Source of the DNA: SAR92 clade bacterium
GTDB taxonomy: Bacteria > Pseudomonadota > Gammaproteobacteria > Pseudomonadales > Porticoccaceae
Reading direction: 5' to 3'
DNA length: 63,994 nucleotides
NCBI GenBank assembly: GCA_014381985.1
Contig: JACNKP010000030.1
Coordinates: 1 to 63,994, forward strand
This document shows positions 45,317 to 52,595 of this stretch, piece by piece. Within the stretch, counting starts at the first letter, position 1. Every line of letters starts with the position of its first letter. The translations under genes were made by a program, and so were the position numbers. The notes beneath the pieces were generated by a model. It saw only the letters and a list, made by a program, of their open reading frames with translations, searched no databases and was not told the origin of the DNA.

Positions 45317-45332
45317 TGACCACCGTTCATTT
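45317..45332. promoter_or_regulatory. Candidate TetR operator, site 2
   Basis: TGACCACCGTTCATTT, the same box as site 1 with two changes in the palindrome. It lies between the divergent DUF1330 and FAH-family genes. Confidence 0.55.
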
Positions 45333-45338
45333 ATATAC

Positions 45339-45354
45339 TGACCGTCGTTCATTT
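45339..45354. promoter_or_regulatory. Candidate TetR operator, site 3
   Basis: TGACCGTCGTTCATTT, exactly 22 bases (two helix turns) after site 2 in the same orientation. Paired spacing of this kind suits cooperative binding of two TetR dimers. Confidence 0.55.
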
Positions 45355-45437
45355 AAGATCACTTACCTAAAAATAAAATCCATACGAGGCAACTCTGACT
45401 CATCAGGCGCAGCCTCAAAGCATAGAGAGAGATATAA

Positions 45438-46394
45438 ATGAAGTTACTCACGTTCAAACAGCAAGGCGCAGAATACCTGGGCGCTTTGACTGATACTGGC
45501 GTCGTAAACCTGAGTGCTGCTGCGCCGGAGGACCGTGCTTTTTCCTCAATGCAACACTTTATAGAGGGAGGTCAACCTGCGCTTGATCGCGCCTATGCAC
45601 TGCTAGCTTCTGGCCCAGCCTCCATACCATCTGACCAAGTAGATTGGTTAGCACCACTCCCGTTACCCGCACAAATACGTGACTGTTTGGGTTTTGAAGA
45701 GCATTTAAAAAATGCGTTTGAAAGCGCCATTAAACTGAGTGCTATGGCTGCGAAAGACCCCGTGAAAGCTGAACAAGAATTTCGTGCTAGTGGTCGATTT
45801 GCCGTCCCCGAAGTCTGGTATCAACAGCCGCTCTATTACAAAGCAAACCGTTTTTCTGTCGCACCAAGTGGCAAAGACGTTGTGTGGCCAGCGTATTCCG
45901 AGGTAATGGATTTTGAATTAGAAATGGCCTGCATTATCGGTAAAAAAGGCAAAGACATTAGCAAAGGTAACGCTCAAGACCATATATTTGGGTACACCAT
46001 TTATAACGACTTCTCAGCACGAGACGCTCAAATGCTCGAGTCTCCAGGAATGTTGGGGCCAGCCAAAGGCAAAGACTTTGATGACTCAATTATTCTTGGC
46101 CCGGTTATCGTCACCGCGGATGAGTTGGATGATCCTTACAACTTACGCATGCAGGCTCGCGTCAATGGAGAGACTTGGTGCGATAGCAATAGCAACACAA
46201 TTCACTGGAATTTCTCAGACATGATCGCGCATATCAGCAAGAGCGAAACCCTCTACCCCGGTGAGGTAATTGGCTCAGGTACAGTCGGTCTGGGTTGTGG
46301 TCTCGAGCATCTACGTTTTTTAAGTGACGGCGACATTGTCGAGCTTGAAGTCGAAAAAATAGGTGTTATTTCAAACAAAGTTATAAGGCGGTAA
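45438..46394 (+). CDS. Fumarylacetoacetate hydrolase family protein (catabolic)
   Basis: A 318-residue FAH-superfamily enzyme distinct from the tyrosine-pathway FAH. The metal ligands are in SEVMDFELEMACIIG and IYNDFSARDAQ, and GEVIGSGTVGLGCG is the late loop. Members hydrolyse, hydrate or decarboxylate beta-diketo or oxo acids from ring cleavage. Near residues 85-120 is an extra helical insertion (EEHLKNAFESAIKLSAMAAKDP) seen in catabolic FAH proteins. It is followed 5 bases later by an MFS transporter. Confidence 0.9.
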   Translation: MKLLTFKQQGAEYLGALTDTGVVNLSAAAPEDRAFSSMQHFIEGGQPALDRAYALLASGPASIPSDQVDWLAPLPLPAQIRDCLGFEEHLKNAFESAIKLSAMAAKDPVKAEQEFRASGRFAVPEVWYQQPLYYKANRFSVAPSGKDVVWPAYSEVMDFELEMACIIGKKGKDISKGNAQDHIFGYTIYNDFSARDAQMLESPGMLGPAKGKDFDDSIILGPVIVTADELDDPYNLRMQARVNGETWCDSNSNTIHWNFSDMIAHISKSETLYPGEVIGSGTVGLGCGLEHLRFLSDGDIVELEVEKIGVISNKVIRR

Positions 46395-46399
46395 TGTAA

Positions 46400-47626
46400 A
46401 TGAGTAATCAAGAAAGTCTGAAGATTAATGATGAAAACAGCGGTGGGGAGTTTTCTCGTCATTGGTTATTAGTGTTGGTTTGTGCTGCAGGGATCGGTGT
46501 GGGCGTCTCCGCACTACCCTTTTACACCCAGGGAATATTTATTGAAGCCTGGATTGCCGACTTTGGTTGGACACGTGCTCAGGCCTCCTTGGGGATATTG
46601 GGATCGACCCTAGCGCTCGCTGCAGCATTGCCGTTTGTAGGTTTAATCGTTGATCGGTACGGCCTTGTTACTCCGGTCATGATTTCGTTGCTAGGGCTGT
46701 CACTTGCCTATGTATTGTTGGGTATGTTCGTTCAGTCAATTGGTACCTTTGTAATGTTGGCAGTGCTGCAGGCGATACTGGGTAGTGCATCATCACCCCT
46801 AGCGTACACGCGCGCGATCAATACCGTATTTAATAAACAACGAGGCTTAGCTCTTGGTGTTGCTTTGTCGGGTGCAGGTGTGGCAGCTACATTTGGACCG
46901 ACTTTGATTAGTAACGCCATCGAATCGTTCGGTTGGCGAGGCGCTTACTTTGCAATGGCCGCATTCACCCTGGTAGTGGGATTAATCATCGTTGCCGTTC
47001 TATCGCGTCTCAATGGCGCCAAAACACCATTGAATATCGAAACAGAGGCGGCTAGCCGAGACTTCAAAATTGCCAAATCAAGTCGCACCTACTGGACAAT
47101 CATGGCGGCGATATTTTGCCTATCTCTTGGGCTTGGCGGTTTGATGATTCACTTTGTACCGATTCTTGTCGAGATCGGCTTTACTACAAAGGCCGCAGCT
47201 AAAATTGCAGGGGTTATTGGTATTGCGGTTGTACTGGGCCGAATCCTAGTAGGTTTTGCTGTTGACCGCATATTTGCTCCAAGGGTGGCAATTGCTATTC
47301 TATTCGCCTGTATCTCTGGCGTTTTGGCTTTGGCATTATTTGGTTCTGCGGTCGCAGTACCAGCTGCATTTGTTATAGGGTTTTCCGTGGGAGCCGAGGT
47401 TGATCTGATTGGCTATCTCGTCGCTAGATATTTTGGCATACATGCCTATGGCCAGATTTACGGCAGACAATACTCAACATTCCTAATCGCAACAGGCCTT
47501 AGTCCAGTAATCCTCGGTGCGATTCGGGACGCGACTGGCTCTTACACCGCATCTTTGTTCACAGCGGCAGTCTTTATGGTCGTATCGGCCACTTTGTTCG
47601 CAAAACTCCCAAAATTTGACCAATAG
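46400..47626 (+). CDS. MFS transporter
   Basis: A 408-residue, 12-helix major facilitator. GLIVDRYG and VLGRILVGFAVDRIF match the loop 2-3 and loop 8-9 MFS motifs. It resembles the OFA/oxalate-formate-antiporter-like and aromatic-acid groups. It is co-transcribed with the FAH-family gene (5-base gap), so it likely imports the substrate of this module. Three bases after its stop the sequence changes into an integrase-flank repeat (47629), suggesting the operon ends at a recombination junction. Confidence 0.9.
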   Translation: MSNQESLKINDENSGGEFSRHWLLVLVCAAGIGVGVSALPFYTQGIFIEAWIADFGWTRAQASLGILGSTLALAAALPFVGLIVDRYGLVTPVMISLLGLSLAYVLLGMFVQSIGTFVMLAVLQAILGSASSPLAYTRAINTVFNKQRGLALGVALSGAGVAATFGPTLISNAIESFGWRGAYFAMAAFTLVVGLIIVAVLSRLNGAKTPLNIETEAASRDFKIAKSSRTYWTIMAAIFCLSLGLGGLMIHFVPILVEIGFTTKAAAKIAGVIGIAVVLGRILVGFAVDRIFAPRVAIAILFACISGVLALALFGSAVAVPAAFVIGFSVGAEVDLIGYLVARYFGIHAYGQIYGRQYSTFLIATGLSPVILGAIRDATGSYTASLFTAAVFMVVSATLFAKLPKFDQ

Positions 47627-47628
47627 AA

Positions 47629-47812
47629 AACTAATAGCTATGTGACAAAGTGTACTCAATTGAAAGCTTTTAAAAGAAAAACCCCCTAAATGACCAGGGG
47701 TTATCTTTATTTGGTGGGGCGGCGGGAACTACACTTAGACTATAAACTATTGATTAATATAGGTTTAATGAGTTTTAAAATTCGCTTTTGTTACATCCTT
47801 TGTTACATTAAT
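47629..47812. repeat. Dispersed integrase-att-like repeat, copy 3
   Basis: Combines the integrase 5'-flank seen at 35394 (AACTAATAGCT, GTGACAAAGTG, CAATTGAAAGCT) with the att-like block seen at 39482: hairpin AACCCC/GGGGTT (47680-47702), GGTGGGGCGGCGGGAACT, 18 variable bases, ATTGATTAATATA, then CGCTTTTGTTACATCCTTTG and TTACATTAAT (47783-47812). A partial fourth copy of the CTACTGATTAACATAGATTT block lies at 47988-48013. Confidence 0.65.
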
Positions 47813-47853
47813 AATACGAGCGCTAACCTATTTTTACTCTAGGCTGGCTCTCG

Positions 47854-47883
47854 ATATAGAGATAGATATAGATATAGATATCA
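47854..47883. repeat. Short tandem repeat of GATATA units
   Basis: About four to five imperfect GATATA/GAGATA hexamers in a row, in the non-coding stretch between copy 3 of the dispersed repeat and the next small gene. Apart from these repeats, 47813-48035 shows no gene. Confidence 0.75.
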
Positions 47884-48035
47884 CTATTTACAAGTCGAAA
47901 ACCGCACAAGCCTTAAGCAAGAGAAGCTAAAGAATTTGTCTCATTAAACGTGGGGTTTTTATAATATTTAATGATTCTTTCTGCTGGCTACTGATTAACA
48001 TAGATTTAGAGAGATCGGTTTTAAAGGAGAGCGAT

Positions 48036-48203
48036 ATGGAAAAAAATTGTGGATTCAACTCAGGGAGTTTTGACTCTCAAGGGAAAAAAAGCATAGAGAA
48101 AGCCTATGACTCGGGTTATGAAGTTTTCCGAGAGTTTGTAGCAGAACTACCAAACGACGAATGGGTGAACTTAATCACCACACTCGACGAGTATTCTACT
48201 TAA
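48036..48203 (+). CDS. Hypothetical 55-residue acidic protein
   Basis: ATG with AAAGGAG six bases upstream, TAA at 48201-48203. The product is small, acidic and soluble (IEKAYDSGYEVFREFVAEL and NDEWVNLITTLDEYST). It overlaps the convergent XRE regulator by 8 bases. No family is recognised. The strong ribosome-binding site and protein-like composition support it as a real gene. It could be a partner of the adjacent regulator or cargo of the mobile element. Confidence 0.55.
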   Translation: MEKNCGFNSGSFDSQGKKSIEKAYDSGYEVFREFVAELPNDEWVNLITTLDEYST

Positions 48204-48522
48204 GGTTAGTCGACACTCGATCAAACAGCTCAGCTCGCTCAGTAATACTTAACATGGCTATCCGCTTGTATATTTCTTCGACTGTCTCTGCTGTAGGAGT
48301 TCGGGCTGCTTTAGCACCACCAGACTCATAAAGTGACTCTGGAGTGATACCGAAAAAATTAGCTATTCTAACAACTGAGTCTCTTCTAGGCTCACGAGTC
48401 ACCTCACTAAGAATGCGGTTAATAGTGGGCTGCGGTACCCCTGTGGCTCTCGACAGGGCGCTTTGAGATAAATTATTATCTCTCATTAATTTAGATAACT
48501 GCTTACTAATGTCTAGCTTCAT
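48196..48522 (-). CDS. XRE-family transcriptional regulator
   Basis: A 108-residue protein with an N-terminal helix-turn-helix (NNLSQSALSRATGVPQPTINRILS) and a short alpha-helical tail (TAETVEEIYKRIAMLSITERAELFDRV). It resembles Cro/CI-type phage-derived regulators. It is the last gene after an alpha/beta hydrolase, with which it shares a 4-base ATGA overlap, so it is made together with the catabolic enzymes. A role in regulating this cluster is plausible but unproven. Confidence 0.88.
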   Translation of the reverse strand: MKLDISKQLSKLMRDNNLSQSALSRATGVPQPTINRILSEVTREPRRDSVVRIANFFGITPESLYESGGAKAARTPTAETVEEIYKRIAMLSITERAELFDRVSTNLK

Positions 48523-49277
48523 GAGACCTCTCCTTGTACGTGGATTGCTCGCGCATCTATCCAGTCTACGACCAACTGAGCAAACTGACCTGCCTTCTCT
48601 AAAGGCATCATATGACCTGTAGCTTCAATGGTCCTATAAGTGCAGTCCGGAATGTTCTCAGCCATAGCTTGCTGCAGTTTCGCAGGTATGACGATGTCAT
48701 CCTCACCCGCAACAACTAACACCGGCATCGAACTTGTGCTCAATAATTCTCTGCTATCAGGTCGAGTGATGCAGGCTTTAAGATGAGCCATAAAGCGCTC
48801 TACCCCATAGCCGCTGACCATTCTCTCGCGGATGACTTTTAAATGATCAAGCCCAGCGCTATCGGGATGAAAAACTATATCTGCCTGCCCAGCCACCAGT
48901 TTTTCATAGCCTCCTTCAGAGGCGATTTGAAGGGATTTTTGACGAAATATGGTCTGACCTGGGCTATCGGCGCCGTCTTGGGTGTTTGCTAAGATCAGCC
49001 CTTTAATACGGTGCTTGGCCACGGCTAAGATTGCCAAGGAAACGTAACCACCAAAAGAAAAACCGCATAAATAAAATTCCTCAGGAAGGTCATCCAAAAG
49101 CACGGCAGCAATATCATTGACGTTATCCAGTGCTGGGCATACTCTGCGATGTAACTCTAACCATGGTGGTGAATGAAGGGCGAATTCATCCCAGACAATA
49201 GCACTGTTATTAATTCCCCCAATCAGCACAAGATGGATTTTAGAATCAGTCATGTTCAGGTCCACCTTGATTGACAT
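48519..49277 (-). CDS. Alpha/beta hydrolase
   Basis: A 252-residue hydrolase with a serine nucleophile in LCGFSFGGYVSL, acid in VAGEDDIVIP and base His in EATGHMMPLEK. The oxyanion region is LIGGINNSA instead of HGxx, unlike the two other hydrolases of the cluster. It overlaps the upstream dioxygenase gene by 32 bases and the XRE gene by 4, so the three form a tight operon. It could act on the dioxygenase product or a later ester or thioester. The substrate is unknown. Confidence 0.87.
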   Translation of the reverse strand: MSIKVDLNMTDSKIHLVLIGGINNSAIVWDEFALHSPPWLELHRRVCPALDNVNDIAAVLLDDLPEEFYLCGFSFGGYVSLAILAVAKHRIKGLILANTQDGADSPGQTIFRQKSLQIASEGGYEKLVAGQADIVFHPDSAGLDHLKVIRERMVSGYGVERFMAHLKACITRPDSRELLSTSSMPVLVVAGEDDIVIPAKLQQAMAENIPDCTYRTIEATGHMMPLEKAGQFAQLVVDWIDARAIHVQGEVS

Positions 49278-50769
49278 CTAGAGTCTGTTTCTCGCCATAC
49301 AAACGGTATTCATCTACCCAACAAGCATGGGTTCCGCTGCTAATACGCTCCGGTAGCATAACTCGTGCAATGGGGCCTTGGAGTATATTTTTCGCGTCAA
49401 AAATCGCGCACTCTGAAGTGTCATTATTAATATCTTGAATAAAGGTAAGTAGATAAGCATCGTCTTCACTAGTTGAATTGGTGCGTTTTGCTACCGATAG
49501 TTCCGAACCATACCTTCCCGGCCCATACATATATTTCGTGTGCACGCCGGTTTCAAGATCATATTTTTTAAACCCCTCCATGAGCCACTCACCCTTTTTA
49601 AAAAGGCTAGCATAGGCATAGCGGTATTTATAACCTTTGTAATCTCCTCGACACACAGGAAACTCAATCACTTCTTGGTCCAGAAATTCTTCATGGGTCT
49701 CGCCAGTAATCAGATTAAAGCGCCAGCGATGCAAACGAGTCTGGGTATTATGTTTATCTAAATGTGCAGAAATTTTTTCATTCATATCACGAGTATCACC
49801 TGCAATATCCGCCATCAAGGGGTTAAGTGAGATACATCCATCCATAACCACTTCATCGCAGTCTTCATAGCAATTGGCAAGGTGTAAAATGAAGCATGGT
49901 GTTGCTTCAAACCACTGCACATCAGCGGAGGTACCAAAGCGTGGAATTATGCCGAATCGTGAAGCGATGTCATCATGAAACTTTAACTTTCTTATGCCCT
50001 TTTTGAATAGTTTTTCTTCATTGAAAAATGGCAGATCATGAAGAATACAATAATTCTCCGTCATCCCAATATCATGGGGCCAGCGCGCGCCAGGTAACTC
50101 TATTGGCACATAATGCACAAGATTATTGTGCTTATCGACAACACCATAGTTCATATAAGGCGGCGTCTCCGGGTAATTCATGAACATCATGTCACCGGTA
50201 TGCTCATCAACTTTAAATTCTCCCGCGACCCCGTCTTTTAGCAATTTCGCCCAATTTTTGTCCGGGCCCAGATTTTCTAGTGTAATAGGGTCGAGCCTCC
50301 AGGGCTCACTTCCCTGAGACATGACTGCCAATAATTTCCCTGCATGGCAGATAACATCCGTACCTGCATTGTCTTTCATGGCGCCTATAGCGCCCCAACC
50401 TCGTCTGGCTGCCATCCCAGGCTCTAAGAGACCAGGCCACAGCGACTTGCCGGCCGCCTTCTCCGCTAGCAACCCGGTAGTTTCCACAAAGCGATTTCGA
50501 TACTCCATTTTACCGTCTTTAAAATAGGCGCTATGAAGCATGCCATCGCCGTCAAAAGGGTGGTACTGACTCATAGGTTCATGTATTTGGTTATGTGTAT
50601 TGCGCACATACACACCATTCAGATCTACGGGGATTTCACCAATGACCTTAAGGCTCTCAGTGTTGGCGTTGTATTCAACGGCATTAGGTTTAAACAGACC
50701 TTTAAGATAAGCATTTTTATTATCAGCCGTTATTGTCAACGTAGTGACAGCATGAATTTCTAACATCAT
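49246..50769 (-). CDS. Carotenoid-oxygenase-family dioxygenase with altered iron site
   Basis: A 507-residue seven-bladed beta-propeller dioxygenase of the carotenoid oxygenase/lignostilbene dioxygenase family, which cleaves a C=C double bond with O2 to two carbonyls. Three of the four iron histidines are visible: H232 (WPHDIGMT), H296 (FILHLANCYED) and H481 (SSGTHACW). At the first ligand position, where the paralogue at 63154 has AHSKVD, this protein reads GEFKVD, so His is replaced by E184. H190 lies six residues on. No signal peptide is seen. Either of the two initial Mets could be the start. The substrate class is inferred to be stilbenoid, phenylpropanoid or apocarotenoid. Confidence 0.92.
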   Translation of the reverse strand: MMLEIHAVTTLTITADNKNAYLKGLFKPNAVEYNANTESLKVIGEIPVDLNGVYVRNTHNQIHEPMSQYHPFDGDGMLHSAYFKDGKMEYRNRFVETTGLLAEKAAGKSLWPGLLEPGMAARRGWGAIGAMKDNAGTDVICHAGKLLAVMSQGSEPWRLDPITLENLGPDKNWAKLLKDGVAGEFKVDEHTGDMMFMNYPETPPYMNYGVVDKHNNLVHYVPIELPGARWPHDIGMTENYCILHDLPFFNEEKLFKKGIRKLKFHDDIASRFGIIPRFGTSADVQWFEATPCFILHLANCYEDCDEVVMDGCISLNPLMADIAGDTRDMNEKISAHLDKHNTQTRLHRWRFNLITGETHEEFLDQEVIEFPVCRGDYKGYKYRYAYASLFKKGEWLMEGFKKYDLETGVHTKYMYGPGRYGSELSVAKRTNSTSEDDAYLLTFIQDINNDTSECAIFDAKNILQGPIARVMLPERISSGTHACWVDEYRLYGEKQTLDVNQGGPEHD

Positions 50770-50802
50770 TAGATCCTTTTTAAACTATCGATAACCAAAA
50801 TT

Positions 50803-51597
50803 TTACGTCCTTAGATTAGCGCGTTCGAGAAACGATAATAGATGGCTATTGAAAGCATCAGCTTGCTCAGCCCAGGCATAGTGCCCAGCGTTTTCGATAC
50901 ATACAAACTCGCTACCGGCAACCCTTGCAGACATCTCGCTCATTAACTCAGGAGTGCCAATAGGATCATGTCGACCAGCGATAAATAAACTGGGCACCTT
51001 TAAATTTTCGATCACGCCGTCACCCTTATAGGAAGCAATTGCTGCGATAGCAGCCCTAAAAGTAAACTCTGGCGTTTTTGACGCGGCATCTAAGATAAGC
51101 GCATGATCTGGACAGATATTGCCAGCGTACATCATTGAAGATACCAATGGCTCGGCCACTTCGGCAAAAGTCATCCCGAGATCAAGAGGTGCAACCCGCT
51201 CTTTTATAAAATCGTTTTGGAACTCAGTACTCATGTGTCCAAAAGAGGCAACGGTGGCGGAAATCACCATTGCATGGACCAAACTTGGTCTATATTCATA
51301 AACTTTAGGGGCAATAAGACCTCCCATGCTGTGTCCAATAATGACATTACGCTCTGAGCCTACATCCTCTATCAACCGAACACATTCGCCCGCAAGAAGC
51401 TCAATACTATAATTCTTCGGTAGTTCGCTCTGCCCGTAGCCGGGCGTATCCCAGGCTACTACACGATACCCTTTACTAATAAGATATGTCATTTCGTTAC
51501 GCCAGTAGGCTTTTGAACCATAGCCTCCATGAAGTAAGAAAATAGTTATCTCGCCGTCACCCTCTATAACATGGTCTGGTAGTTTGACTGTACTCAT
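50803..51597 (-). CDS. Alpha/beta hydrolase (paralogue A)
   Basis: A 264-residue serine hydrolase. Motifs: LLHGGYGSKAYW (oxyanion hole), IGHSMGGL (nucleophile), IAGRHDPIG (acid) and ENAGHYAWAEQ (base). It closely resembles the hydrolase at 54775 in layout (shared VVAWDTPGYG / VVAWDAPGYG, ERVAPLD / DRVAPLD, EFTFRAAIAAI / EETFRAAIEAI). It may cleave a C-C bond of a ring-opened diketone or an ester. It lies between the SDR and the dioxygenase genes on the same strand. Confidence 0.9.
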   Translation of the reverse strand: MSTVKLPDHVIEGDGEITIFLLHGGYGSKAYWRNEMTYLISKGYRVVAWDTPGYGQSELPKNYSIELLAGECVRLIEDVGSERNVIIGHSMGGLIAPKVYEYRPSLVHAMVISATVASFGHMSTEFQNDFIKERVAPLDLGMTFAEVAEPLVSSMMYAGNICPDHALILDAASKTPEFTFRAAIAAIASYKGDGVIENLKVPSLFIAGRHDPIGTPELMSEMSARVAGSEFVCIENAGHYAWAEQADAFNSHLLSFLERANLRT

Positions 51598-51700
51598 GAC
51601 TAGTCTCCTCAGTTTAAACTTAAACTAGCGGCCCATTCACCAACCTGATGCTTTGAATATTCATTTAACCAAATTATCTAATGGATACCTCTAACTTTAT

Positions 51701-52474
51701 TTAAGGTGCCCAAGTGCCTCCGTTAACATGTAAAACTTGGCCCGTGATATAACTGGCAGCGGGTCCCAGTAAAAACAGGATTGGCCCTGCCATTTCATCG
51801 GGCTCACCAATACGTCCCAGTGGCACTAAGGAATGATACTTACTAGAGTCGACGCCCTCACTGCCCTTGAGTTTTTCGCGCCCAGTTCCTCCTTGAAGAA
51901 ACGCGGTGTTAAATACGCCTGGGGAGACAACGTTAACTCGTATACTGGGTGAAGATTCTGAGGCCAATGCCTTGCCTAAGGCAACCACACCTGCCTTAGC
52001 GGATGCGTAATGAGCGTAGCCAGAAAATACCACCCGGTGACCGAAGGTTGAAGATATAAGAACGACACTAGAGCTCTCACCTTTTTCTAATAAAGGTAAG
52101 GCTGCGCGACAGACCAAAAACGTCCCACGCAAACCCACTGCCCCCACCGAATCCCATTCATCAGCGGTAAGGTTTTTGATCGGAATGGCTTCGCCAGTAT
52201 AACCAGCAAGATTGACCAGTCCGTCGATGGCACCCCACTGTTTGTCAATCGTTTGAAATGCGTTATTCACTGATAACTCATCCGTCACATCGCAGGGAAT
52301 TGTTAAGGCCCCCTCTGGTGCTGGATACTGTTCAAACGAGTGACCTCGGCCTAAAATAACAACCTTTAGGCCATGGCTCAAAGCGGCTCTGACCAGTGCG
52401 CGACCCATACCGCCGGAGCCGCCTACGACTACAATACGGCTGCCTTTCTTAGGTAAAAATTGGACCATCGACAT
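51701..52474 (-). CDS. Short-chain dehydrogenase/reductase (paralogue A)
   Basis: A 257-residue classical SDR. The cofactor motif is VVVGGSGGMGRAL and the active site is Ser (VVLISSTFG) with YASAK. Its C-terminus (FLQGGTGREKL...PAASYITGQVLHVNGGTWAP) is very like that of the SDR at 57079, so the two are paralogues in one cluster. The start shown has a second Met two codons in. A -35/-10 pair TTGCAG-17-TTTATA lies just upstream on the minus strand (52489-52517). Confidence 0.92.
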   Translation of the reverse strand: MSMVQFLPKKGSRIVVVGGSGGMGRALVRAALSHGLKVVILGRGHSFEQYPAPEGALTIPCDVTDELSVNNAFQTIDKQWGAIDGLVNLAGYTGEAIPIKNLTADEWDSVGAVGLRGTFLVCRAALPLLEKGESSSVVLISSTFGHRVVFSGYAHYASAKAGVVALGKALASESSPSIRVNVVSPGVFNTAFLQGGTGREKLKGSEGVDSSKYHSLVPLGRIGEPDEMAGPILFLLGPAASYITGQVLHVNGGTWAP

Positions 52475-52488
52475 AATTAAACCACCAC

Positions 52489-52517
52489 TATAAATGACTA
52501 TTTATTATTGACTGCAA
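52489..52517 (-). promoter_or_regulatory. Candidate sigma-70 promoter for the SDR-A operon
   Basis: On the minus strand: TTGCAG, 17 bases, TTTATA, ending 15 bases before the SDR start codon. The -35 box lies inside the distal arm of the long hairpin at 52508-52563, so structure or a bound protein there could affect initiation. Confidence 0.45.
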
Positions 52518-52563
52518 GGATAAAGATCCCGCTAATGCAAGGGATTCTTATCCTTGCAGTCAA
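52508..52563. repeat. Long inverted repeat (16-bp perfect arms, extended stem)
   Basis: Arms TTGACTGCAAGGATAA (52508-52523) and TTATCCTTGCAGTCAA (52548-52563) are perfect complements. The stem continues inward through GATCCC/GGGATT after one mismatch, leaving a loop of about ten bases. It abuts the terminator at 52562. Confidence 0.85.
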
Positions 52564-52590
52564 AAAACCCCGGCAAAACCGGGGTTTTTT
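52562..52590. terminator. Strong rho-independent terminator after the TonB receptor
   Basis: AAAAAACCCCGG / CCGGGGTTTTTT with loop CAAAA, a perfect 12-base stem with A and T tracts, six bases beyond the TonB receptor stop. Confidence 0.93.
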
Positions 52591-52595
52591 GTTTC

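Noticed and set aside
47854-47883. Possible CRISPR-like array
   Set aside because: The units are only six bases and without spacers, so it is a simple tandem repeat.
51611-51620. Palindrome AGTTTAAACT before the alpha/beta hydrolase
   Set aside because: A ten-base AT-rich palindrome is likely by chance, and it recurs in no other promoter of the cluster that I inspected.
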